Made by a program: the position numbers and the translations under genes
Notes under the pieces: generated by a model
What the model saw: the letters and a program-made list of their open reading frames with translations, nothing else
Databases searched by the model: none
Told to the model about the DNA's origin: nothing
Assembly (NCBI GenBank): GCA_002395605.1
Contig: DGXO01000077.1
Coordinates: 55,148-76,317, forward strand
Length of the DNA: 21,170 nt
Source: Bacteroidales bacterium UBA4230
GTDB taxonomy: Bacteria > Bacteroidota > Bacteroidia > Bacteroidales > UBA932
Direction of reading: 5' to 3'
In this document: positions 8,352 to 15,215 of the stretch, piece by piece
Layout of the letters: each line of letters begins with the position of its first letter
Position numbering within the stretch: the stretch's first letter is position 1

Positions 8352-9266
8352 ATGAAAAAAGTATATTTCGCACTGGTAGCTGTTGCTGTTCTGCTTCTCG
8401 CTTCCTGCAGCCGCGTTAACGAATACAGAGATACTACCTCTTTCGTAACGTTCAACTGTGAGAGCACCTTTTCTATCCGCGAAGACGGTGGTTCTTTCAC
8501 CCTTCCCATCCGTGTAGTCGGAGAGCATGGAGATTTCTCCGTGACTGTCTCTGGTGTTGACGGAACTGCAAAGAGCAACACTCATTACAAGATTTCGGAA
8601 CCTGCATCCGGTGTCCTTAACTTCACCGCCGCCGATTCTATCAAGACCGTTACTTTTGAGGTTATCCGTATTCCCGGATATGTAGACCCCGGTAGCGTTG
8701 AGTTCTCTGTAAACATTGACAATGCCACTTCAGGTCTCACCCTTGGTTCCCGCCGCCAGGTTGCTGTTACCGTAACTGATGCCGACCACCCGCTCTCCGA
8801 CCTCATCGGTGCTTGGGATGTTAAGGCTTATGATGCACAGAGCAAGAGCACCTACGCAGAGGTTAACTACGTGATGAACCTCAAGGCCTACGACGGCGAC
8901 GTTACCCGCCTGTGGTGCGACGGTATCAACAGCTTCGCCCAAACCATGAAGGGTTATGGCATTACTATTGTTGATGTTTACGGTATTGTCTCCGACGACC
9001 ACAACACCATTACTTTCCCTTGCGGACAGGAGGGTGGTGACCTTGGAGCCAGCAACGGCGGTATCGTAACGCTTGTCTCCGGTTATATCAATGATGGTTA
9101 CTACATAGACGATGAAGCTGAGGCCATTGTCTTCACCAAACAGCCAGACGGTACGTTCAAGTGCGAACAGGGTATCCTGTGGCTGAATGACTATGTATGG
9201 CCTACCTATGGCGGTTACTTCCTGGGTGCCGAAAATGGTGTCGCCACCACATGGACCAAGAAGTAA
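8352..9266 (+). CDS. Surface lipoprotein with Calx-beta-like domain and GxW-type C-terminal domain
   Basis: The 304-residue protein starts with a type II signal peptide and lipidated Cys19 (LLLASC). Residues about 33-145 fit a Calx-beta-like fold: SIREDGGSFTLPIRV, a mid-domain GTAKSNTHYKI segment, then VLNFTAADSIKTVTFEV and a final VAVTVTDAD strand. In related proteins such domains often bind calcium and act in adhesion or substrate contact. Residues about 150-304 form a second beta-rich domain opening LIGAWDV, resembling the YIGTW and YLGDW domains of the lipoprotein that starts this operon. It closes the operon downstream of susD, where surface glycan-binding (SusE/SusF-like) proteins are often found, so a third substrate-binding component is likely by position. 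The ligand is unknown. A hairpin lies 29 bases after the stop. Confidence 0.87.
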   Translation: MKKVYFALVAVAVLLLASCSRVNEYRDTTSFVTFNCESTFSIREDGGSFTLPIRVVGEHGDFSVTVSGVDGTAKSNTHYKISEPASGVLNFTAADSIKTVTFEVIRIPGYVDPGSVEFSVNIDNATSGLTLGSRRQVAVTVTDADHPLSDLIGAWDVKAYDAQSKSTYAEVNYVMNLKAYDGDVTRLWCDGINSFAQTMKGYGITIVDVYGIVSDDHNTITFPCGQEGGDLGASNGGIVTLVSGYINDGYYIDDEAEAIVFTKQPDGTFKCEQGILWLNDYVWPTYGGYFLGAENGVATTWTKK

Positions 9267-9295
9267 AACCATTTTAACTATCCGTTAACAACTAT

Positions 9296-9328
9296 GCCAA
9301 CTTCCTCGAAAACGGGGAAGTTGGCTTT
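9296..9328 (+). terminator. Hairpin between the uptake operon and the secretion trio; weak terminator or attenuator
   Basis: GCCAACTTCC (9296-9305) pairs perfectly with GGAAGTTGGC (9316-9325) around a 10-base loop and is followed by only TTTA. The T run is shorter than at the sdhB terminator. The hairpin ends about 13-15 bases before the next start codon (9341), and I see no TAnnTTTG box between 9267 and 9340, so partial read-through is likely needed to express the next genes. Confidence 0.6.
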
Positions 9329-9340
9329 ACTCACTGAATA

Positions 9341-10045
9341 ATGAAAAAGATATTTTTTGCACTGTTTGTTTGGGTGTCCTGTATCTTTGCAGCAAAGGCT
9401 CAGGATACCTATGAGCCCATGGATACCTGGCCGTACAAGTACGAGCATTTTCAGGCTGGAAATATTCGCACAACCAAGGGAACTTTGTTTGAGTACAAGG
9501 CCCTTAACATCAACCTTGCCGACGGAAAACTGCATTATATCGAAAACGACAAGATAATGCAGGCCGACATGGGCCGCGTATTTACGGCTCTCATAGGGGA
9601 CATGGACGTTTATGTAAACGCCGGTGGCAAAATGTACCAGGTACTCGGTGAGAATGAATACGGCTCTGTCCTGAAGCTCACCTCCGTGGACATGGACGAG
9701 CTCAATAAAGTGGATATCGGCTATGGTGTTTCCTCTTCCACCGCATCCCGCACCAACACTACTCTGGCCGGGCTTGGAATGGAAAACCTCAACGGCGTGA
9801 ACATGGTGAGCATGACTCTTGCCAATGCCGAAAACAGAAAGCACACGGGTATGGTGTTGCCGTTAAAGGAGCGTCTCTTCCTGAATATTGACGGTAAACT
9901 TATTCCCGCAAACAAGAGGGAAGTGATGGACGTGGTTGACAAAAAAGCTGCTAAAGACTTTTTTAAAGCCAATAAGATTAAATGGAATAAGCCGGAGTCC
10001 CTTGTACTCTTGCTGCCTTTCCTTAAAGAACAGTTGAACAAGTAG
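9341..10045 (+). CDS. Secreted protein of unknown function, first gene of the peptidase trio
   Basis: I do not recognise a family. The 234-residue protein has a type I signal peptide with cleavage after AKA (residue 20), leaving a mature N-terminus QDTYEP. There is no lipobox at the cleavage site, no further membrane segment and no T9SS sorting domain, so it should be periplasmic or loosely outer-membrane associated. The mature part begins with an aromatic stretch (DTWPYKYEHFQAG), followed by alternating short strands (LFEYKALNINL, KLHYIEND, VYVNAGGKMYQVL), then a helical basic C-terminus (KKAAKDFFKANKIKW). Its stop is only 2 bases from the peptidase start, so the two are translated from one message. 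A role as chaperone, inhibitor or partner of the peptidase is conceivable from context alone. Confidence 0.8.
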   Translation: MKKIFFALFVWVSCIFAAKAQDTYEPMDTWPYKYEHFQAGNIRTTKGTLFEYKALNINLADGKLHYIENDKIMQADMGRVFTALIGDMDVYVNAGGKMYQVLGENEYGSVLKLTSVDMDELNKVDIGYGVSSSTASRTNTTLAGLGMENLNGVNMVSMTLANAENRKHTGMVLPLKERLFLNIDGKLIPANKREVMDVVDKKAAKDFFKANKIKWNKPESLVLLLPFLKEQLNK

Positions 10046-10047
10046 AT

Positions 10048-12633
10048 ATGAAGAAGAGTTTACCCTTATTCCTGGCTCTGGCGTTGTTTGGCGCATTTGC
10101 CTGCCAACGCGAGGTGCCGCAGGAACCGGTTCAGGAGGAAGAAGCGGAAGTTCTTTCGGAAGAGGCCGGGTATGAGCCTGGCATTATCCTGATTCGTTTT
10201 GTGGACGAAGTCGCAACCAAGTCGGTTGACACCAAAAGCGGTTTGCGCGATTTTGGTATTACTGCCATGTATCCGGTGTTCCCGGAGGAAGAATGCCCGG
10301 TGGAATTCCGTGAAAGGGAGCGTGCAGCCGGCCTCAGGGATTTCTATTATGCCGAATATGACCCCGCTAAGGCTCCTGTAACAAAGGCCAGCGTGGATCT
10401 GGCTTCCCTGCCCGGCGTCATTTCGGCCGAACCTGTGCCGGAGACGTTTTTGAATGACGCCATTTTCAATGACCCCGGTCTCAGCATTCAGTGGCACTAC
10501 ATCAATACCGGTACTCCCGGTGCCGATGTAAACTGCCTTCCCGTGTGGCAGTCCTATACCGTTGGAAACGCTTCCGTCATTGTGTCCGTTGTGGATGAAG
10601 GCGTAGACCTTAAACACGAGGACCTTGAGTGGAACTGTCTTCCCGGAGGTCCTGACGGTAGCCGTAACTTTGCCGATGGCAGCTACGAGGTTGAGCCCAT
10701 GAGCCATGGTACTCACGTGGCCGGAACCATTGCGGCCGTGAACAACAACGGAAAGGGCGGCGGCGGCATTGCCGGCGGCGATTATCTTGCCAACAGGCCC
10801 GGTGTGAAGATAATGTCGTGCCAGTTCTTTGGAACCAAGCGCAACGGTTCGGCCGCAGATGCAATCCGTTGGGGAGCCAACCACGGCGCCATTATTTCCC
10901 AGAACAGCTGGGGATATGTTGCCGATACCAACGAGGACGGAAAGATTTCGGCCGATGAACTGGAGCGCGCCAAGAATATGCGTATCGACTCTGCGACCAA
11001 GGCTGCTGTGGATTATTTCATCAAGTTTGCCGGTTGCGATGCCTCCGGAAACCAGAAGGAGGATTCTCCCATGAAGGGCGGCATTGTAATTTTTGCTGCC
11101 GGAAACAATAGTATCCCTTATGGTTCTCCCGCCAACTATGAGCCTATCCTTGCGGTAGGTGCAATTGACCGTAGCGGACATCGTTCCAGCTTCTCCAACT
11201 ACGGTGACTGGGTTGATATCTGCGCCCCTGGAACCAACATCTACAGCACGCTTCCCGGCAACCATTACGGTAATAACAGTGGTACTTCCATGGCTTGCCC
11301 GCACGTTTCAGGCGTTGCCGCCCTAGTGGTTTCTTACTGTGGAGGCCCCGGATTTACCGCCGACATGCTCTGGACTAAGCTTGTGAACGGCGCAAAGCAG
11401 GGTTTTGTGGCAGCTTCCGGAACTCCTATCGGCCCGCTTGTAGATGCCTATGGTGCCATTTTGTATGGTGATACCGGTGAGCCCGGGCCCATTACGGAAT
11501 ACAGCGTTGGCAGCCAGTCCAACAACATTTCCTTTACCTGGAATGTTACTGAAACCAGCAAGGGTTCTTCTTCCTATGCTGCCATGCTTTATGCCAGCAA
11601 GAGCAAGAGCGCCCTGGAGAGCATGGATCCCGCACATCCCGGCAAGGATATCGTGAAGGCCAACAGGCTTACTTCCACTTTCAATGTAGGAGACGAGGTT
11701 ACGGGAACTATCAACAACCTTGAGTTCGAGACCAAGTACTATGTTACTTTGGCGGCGTATTCCTACGACAATGGTTTTTCGGCCCCGGCTCCTATCAAGG
11801 AGATTACTACGGGTGCCAATAACGCTCCTTATGTGAATGTGGGCCTGGATCCCATTCCTACGCATAAGAACTACGAGATTTGGACCATTCCGCTTTCAAT
11901 TGGGGATCCGGACGGCCACGAGGTTACCGTGACGTATAAGGCCGGTTCTGCGGCCGATTCCCTGCAGCCGGACGCAATCAACGGCGGCTACATGATCCAG
12001 ATTAACGGCCCTCAGGCTCCTGGCGGAACTTACACGGGCACGGTTACCGTGACGGATCAGTATGGGCTTGCGGCTTCTGTGTCGGTTACCTATACGCTTT
12101 TGCCGAATAACGCTCCTGTGGTTGTCAATCCTATTGAAAATCAGCAGTTTGACGCTCCGGGCAAGGAGAAATCTTTCCCTATTTCGGGTATTTTCAAGGA
12201 CGACGACGGTGAGCCTCTGGCCATGGATGTGCAGGTGAGCGACAAGACTACCTTCCATGCTGTAAGTGATGGCGAAAACCTTATTATAACCGCCCTTACG
12301 TATGGTGTGGCCAATATCAGCATCACTGCAACCGATGCTCGCGGAGAGTCTGCCGTCATGAGTTTCGGCGTAATTTCCCGCGAGGCTTCCGTGGAGGTTT
12401 CCGTCTATCCTACGCCTGTTGAGGACAACCTTTATATCTCTACTGGCATGGAAGAGAAAGAGACTTCAATCTCTGTTTACGGTGCTTCCGGAGCCCTTGT
12501 ATACACGGGTTCCCAGACCACCAGCGCGTTCAGCCCTGCCGTTGTAAACATGGCTTCCTGCGCTCCTGGCAAGTATTCTGTAGTTTTTACCTACGGAGAC
12601 AAAAAGTATAACAAAACGGTCATTAAAAAGTAG
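10048..12633 (+). CDS. Subtilisin-family (S8) serine peptidase, lipoprotein with T9SS type A sorting domain
   Basis: This 861-residue enzyme should cut proteins at the cell surface. A type II signal peptide ends at Cys19 (GAFAC), followed by QREV and an acidic linker. Residues about 42-130 look like a subtilase propeptide (EPGIILIRFVDEV). The catalytic domain spans about 140-470: Asp183 (VVDEGVD), His220 (SHGTHVAG), oxyanion Asn353 (AAGNN) and Ser414 (GTSMACPHVSG), so the triad is complete. A canonical EF-hand loop (DTNEDGKISADE, 293-304) is inserted after NSWGY. A fibronectin-III-like domain (about 480-588) and two Ig/cadherin-like domains (about 591-685 and 688-778, each opening NNAP) follow. 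The last 80 residues match a T9SS type A domain: YPTPVEDNLYIS, ISVYGASGALVYTG, and GKYSVVFTYG with a basic end. Lipobox plus T9SS domain is an unusual pairing. A PorV-like gene starts 6 bases downstream. Confidence 0.95.
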   Translation: MKKSLPLFLALALFGAFACQREVPQEPVQEEEAEVLSEEAGYEPGIILIRFVDEVATKSVDTKSGLRDFGITAMYPVFPEEECPVEFRERERAAGLRDFYYAEYDPAKAPVTKASVDLASLPGVISAEPVPETFLNDAIFNDPGLSIQWHYINTGTPGADVNCLPVWQSYTVGNASVIVSVVDEGVDLKHEDLEWNCLPGGPDGSRNFADGSYEVEPMSHGTHVAGTIAAVNNNGKGGGGIAGGDYLANRPGVKIMSCQFFGTKRNGSAADAIRWGANHGAIISQNSWGYVADTNEDGKISADELERAKNMRIDSATKAAVDYFIKFAGCDASGNQKEDSPMKGGIVIFAAGNNSIPYGSPANYEPILAVGAIDRSGHRSSFSNYGDWVDICAPGTNIYSTLPGNHYGNNSGTSMACPHVSGVAALVVSYCGGPGFTADMLWTKLVNGAKQGFVAASGTPIGPLVDAYGAILYGDTGEPGPITEYSVGSQSNNISFTWNVTETSKGSSSYAAMLYASKSKSALESMDPAHPGKDIVKANRLTSTFNVGDEVTGTINNLEFETKYYVTLAAYSYDNGFSAPAPIKEITTGANNAPYVNVGLDPIPTHKNYEIWTIPLSIGDPDGHEVTVTYKAGSAADSLQPDAINGGYMIQINGPQAPGGTYTGTVTVTDQYGLAASVSVTYTLLPNNAPVVVNPIENQQFDAPGKEKSFPISGIFKDDDGEPLAMDVQVSDKTTFHAVSDGENLIITALTYGVANISITATDARGESAVMSFGVISREASVEVSVYPTPVEDNLYISTGMEEKETSISVYGASGALVYTGSQTTSAFSPAVVNMASCAPGKYSVVFTYGDKKYNKTVIKK

Positions 12634-12639
12634 TGGATT

Positions 12640-13566
12640 ATGAAAAGAATTACAATAACCGTTTTTGCTTTGGCTTTTACTGTCCTTGGTGCATGGGCTC
12701 AGGGTACAGACGCCCTTCCTTTTACCAGGATTGACCAGAATCCGGTGTCGCTTGGTTTGGCAGGTGCGGGTTCGGCATCAAATGCTACGGCTGCTTATTC
12801 GGCCTTTTCAAATGCCTCCATGCTTCCTTTCTTTGAAGGTAGGCTGGATGCTTCGGCCGCTTTTCAGTTGTGGTCTCCTTCGGCCGCAAAGTCTTCGAAT
12901 ATTGCGGTTGGAGTTGCCTACAAGTTCTCCGAAAGAGTGGGCGTTTCCCTTGGTTATAATCTTCAGAGCGGTGCTCCCTACGAGGTAGAGGATTACAATG
13001 GTCAGATTACGGGCACTTTCGGGCCGAAATCACACGTTATCGCCCTTGGAGCAGGGTTTGGTATAGGAGAGCACTTCGGCATTGGCGTAAACGCCCGTTT
13101 TGCCGCCCAGAAGCCTTCCTCAGACCTTTCTTACAACGGACTTAGCGCAGACTTGTTTGTGGCTTATGCCGTGAATAATGACCTCAGGTTTACTGCGGGT
13201 GTATCCACCCTTGGAACAAGCATCACTGCTTATAACAAGAAGAAGTATGCCCAGCCTGCTTCCGTAAAGTTTGGCGCAAACTGGGGAATCAGCTTTGCAG
13301 AGGTTAACCGCGTAGAGGTAATGGCCGATTTTGACTATTATTTCTCAAAGAATGTCTCTGCGGCCATTGGTGCTCAGTACGACTGGAACAAGACTGCGTT
13401 TGTGCGCCTGGGCTACAGGTATTCTACGCCGTACTGCGTCATTCCTTCGCATCTGGCCATTGGTATAGGAGGTAAGTTCCATGGCTTCCGCCTGGATCTC
13501 AGTTATTTAACTGCATCTCCGGCACTTGGAAATACTCTTGCCATTGGTCTGGGTTATTCCTTCTAA
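12640..13566 (+). CDS. PorV/PorQ-like outer membrane beta-barrel protein
   Basis: The 308-residue protein has a type I signal peptide (cleavage after GAWA, residue 20). Its mature N-terminus PFTRIDQNPVSLGLAGAGSAS resembles the entry motif of the PorV/PorQ family (FadL-type barrels), in which an N-terminal Gly/Ala-rich hatch precedes the barrel. The remainder alternates short amphipathic strands with Gly-rich turns (VGVAYKFSERVGVSLGYNLQ, HVIALGAGFGIGEHFGIGVN) and ends LAIGLGYSF, with the terminal Phe of an outer-membrane barrel. PorV shuttles T9SS cargo from the translocon to the attachment machinery, and PorQ belongs to the same surface system. Because the gene directly follows one encoding a T9SS substrate, a shuttle or anchor devoted to that peptidase is the leading guess. 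Identity to PorV itself is not established. It converges on hflX with a 5-base gap and no terminator that I can see. Confidence 0.82.
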   Translation: MKRITITVFALAFTVLGAWAQGTDALPFTRIDQNPVSLGLAGAGSASNATAAYSAFSNASMLPFFEGRLDASAAFQLWSPSAAKSSNIAVGVAYKFSERVGVSLGYNLQSGAPYEVEDYNGQITGTFGPKSHVIALGAGFGIGEHFGIGVNARFAAQKPSSDLSYNGLSADLFVAYAVNNDLRFTAGVSTLGTSITAYNKKKYAQPASVKFGANWGISFAEVNRVEVMADFDYYFSKNVSAAIGAQYDWNKTAFVRLGYRYSTPYCVIPSHLAIGIGGKFHGFRLDLSYLTASPALGNTLAIGLGYSF

Positions 13567-13571
13567 GCCTT

Positions 13572-14756
13572 TTACCAGAGGAAGTTATTGAAAGGGTATC
13601 TTCCTGCATGAATCTCCGCAACGATTTTGTAAAGGTCGGTGCGGAGTTTTTCTATGCCTATCTTTTCTTTGGCCGAAATGAATATGCAGGGTGTCTTTTC
13701 TTCTGCTATCCAGCTGTGCTTTAGCTCTTCCAGAGTGCGGTTTTCGGCCTTTTTGGGCTCCAAGGAGAATTCGTCGTAGGGTTCATAGGTGTAGGCGTCC
13801 ACTTTGTTGAATACAACGTAGCAGGGCTTGTTTGAGGCGCCTATGTCCTTGAGGGTTTGTTCTACCACACTCATCTGTTCCTCGAAATCAGGGTGGGAGA
13901 TGTCCACCACGTGCACAAGGACATCGGCCTCTCGGACCTCGTCAAGGGTGCTTTTGAAGGCCTCTACAAGCTGTGTGGGGAGCTTCCTGATGAATCCCAC
14001 GGTGTCACTGAGAAGGAACGGTACGTTCTCTATGACAACCTTCCTGACGGTGGTGTCCAGCGTGGCAAACAGCTTGTTCTCTGCAAACACGTCAGATTTG
14101 GCCAGCAGATTCATCAAAGTGCTTTTACCTACATTGGTATACCCCACCAGTGCCAAACGCACTAGAGAGCCTCTATTGCCCCTTTGCGTGGCCATTTGCC
14201 TGTCTACCTTCTTGAGGTCTTCCTTTAGCTTGGAAATACGCTGCTTAACAATACGGCGGTCTATTTCTATCTGGGTTTCACCCATACCGCCGCGGGTGCC
14301 CATGCCGCCCCTCTGTCGCTCGAGGTGGGTCCACATGCCCGCCAGGCGCGGAAGCATGTAGTTGTAGTGAGCCAGTTCCACCTGCATTTTGGCGTATGAT
14401 GTCTTGGCCCTTTGGGCAAAGATTTCCAGGATGAGGCTTGTGCGGTCTATTACATCCGAGCAGGCTATGATCTTCTCTATGTTACGCTGCTGCATGCCTG
14501 TGAGTTCGTCATCGAAAATGACGTACTCAATCTCATTGTCCTGGCAGTACTGTTTTATTTCCTCCAGTTTTCCTGAGCCGATATACGTTGCTTTGTCGGG
14601 TCTGTCCAGCCTTTGTGTGAACATTTTGTCGCCAATGGCACCGGCAGTTTCGGCCAAAAACTGAAGCTCGTCAAGGTATTCCTTGACTTTTCTTTCTCCT
14701 CCTTTTTCCAGGATTACGCCTACAAATACGGCTTTATTTGTTTTAAACTCGCTCAT
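13572..14756 (-). CDS. hflX: GTPase HflX
   Basis: HflX binds 50S and 70S ribosomes and splits stalled ones using GTP, in the cytoplasm. The protein has 394 residues. The N-terminal HflX domain (about 8-195) includes ATYIGSGKLEEI, the helical RTSLILEIFAQRAKTSYAKMQ region and the Gly-rich LERQRGGMGTRGGMGETQIE linker. The G domain follows, with P-loop GYTNVGKST (205-213), DTVGF (251-255), NKVD (317-320) and SAKE (361-364). I start at the ATG at 14754-14756 (MSEFKTNKAVFVGV) because it puts the first family strand close to the N-terminus. A longer frame upstream would run through the promoter region and into ybeY. It is divergent from ybeY with 39 bases between start codons. A TAAATTTG -7 box on this strand (14770 to 14763) ends 6 bases from the ATG, so the leader is very short or absent. 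Confidence 0.95.
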   Translation of the reverse strand: MSEFKTNKAVFVGVILEKGGERKVKEYLDELQFLAETAGAIGDKMFTQRLDRPDKATYIGSGKLEEIKQYCQDNEIEYVIFDDELTGMQQRNIEKIIACSDVIDRTSLILEIFAQRAKTSYAKMQVELAHYNYMLPRLAGMWTHLERQRGGMGTRGGMGETQIEIDRRIVKQRISKLKEDLKKVDRQMATQRGNRGSLVRLALVGYTNVGKSTLMNLLAKSDVFAENKLFATLDTTVRKVVIENVPFLLSDTVGFIRKLPTQLVEAFKSTLDEVREADVLVHVVDISHPDFEEQMSVVEQTLKDIGASNKPCYVVFNKVDAYTYEPYDEFSLEPKKAENRTLEELKHSWIAEEKTPCIFISAKEKIGIEKLRTDLYKIVAEIHAGRYPFNNFLW

Positions 14757-14762
14757 TTGCCG

Positions 14763-14779
14763 CAAATTTACTAATTTTG
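14763..14779. promoter_or_regulatory. Divergent -7 boxes for hflX and ybeY
   Basis: CAAATTTA (14763-14770) reads TAAATTTG on the minus strand toward hflX, and TAATTTTG (14772-14779) reads toward ybeY; a single base separates them. Both fit TAnnTTTG exactly. Neither has a TTTG -33 element at the standard 19-21-base spacing. The plus-strand box ends 16 bases before the ybeY ATG. Confidence 0.6.
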
Positions 14780-14795
14780 TGGCAAATTTTGCTTT

Positions 14796-15215
14796 ATGGT
14801 CAGCTATTTCAAGGAAGATACTTCTTTCGCTTTTAAGGAGAAACGCCTCACATCCCGTTGGCTCAAGTTTGTTGCCCAAGCCGAAGCCAAGAAACTAGGT
14901 GATATCGGCATTATATTTTGCTCCGATAATTATATTCTGGATGTCAATATAAAATATCTGCAACACGATTATTACACAGATATTATTACCTTTGATTATT
15001 GTGAGGGTGACACCCTTTCCGGAGACCTTTTTATTTCCGTAGATTCCGTTAGGGAGAACGCCTCTTTTTATGGTACGGAGTTCCCCGTGGAACTTAACCG
15101 CGTCATAGTTCACGGCCTTCTTCACCTCATTGGTTACGACGACCACACGGAAGAAGACATTGCCGTCATGCGCGCCAAAGAGAATTACTATCTCTCTTTG
15201 CGGGATAAAGTATGA
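14796..15215 (+). CDS. ybeY: Endoribonuclease YbeY (rRNA maturation and quality control)
   Basis: YbeY is a small metal-dependent RNase needed for 16S rRNA 3'-end maturation and ribosome quality control. The 139-residue protein holds the signature HGLLHLIGYDDH (residues 106-117), with His106 and His110 as metal ligands. The third ligand position, six residues after His110, is Asp116 rather than the His of the E. coli enzyme; His117 is next to it. To my knowledge Asp at this position is common in Bacteroidetes. Upstream family features are LDVNIKYLQHDYYTDIITFDY and GDLFIS. Length is near the family norm. The start ATG follows a TAATTTTG box by 16 bases. Its TGA overlaps the mnmG ATG (ATGA at 15212-15215), so mnmG is translationally coupled to it. 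A degenerate parS-like palindrome lies inside the gene. Confidence 0.95.
   Translation: MVSYFKEDTSFAFKEKRLTSRWLKFVAQAEAKKLGDIGIIFCSDNYILDVNIKYLQHDYYTDIITFDYCEGDTLSGDLFISVDSVRENASFYGTEFPVELNRVIVHGLLHLIGYDDHTEEDIAVMRAKENYYLSLRDKV
15079..15094. other. Degenerate parS-like palindrome inside ybeY
   Basis: AGTTCCCCGTGGAACT resembles the palindromes at 16789 and 17082 but differs at the central CACGTG (CCCGTG) and at both outer bases. Since the central hexamer matters most for ParB, this may be a weak site or chance. Confidence 0.25.

Noticed and set aside
10712..10725. Another CACGTG-containing parS candidate in the peptidase gene
   Set aside because: Only CACGTGG matches; the flanks (TACT, CCGG) are not palindromic and the codons encode the catalytic His motif.
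10066..11304. A 412-codon open frame on the minus strand opposite the peptidase gene
   Set aside because: It mirrors the strongly biased codons of the real gene, has no recognisable domain or promoter, and the plus-strand protein shows a full catalytic triad.
14757..14879. A longer N-terminus for HflX
   Set aside because: It would extend through the -7 boxes and into the ybeY coding region; the family N-terminus fits the ATG at 14756.
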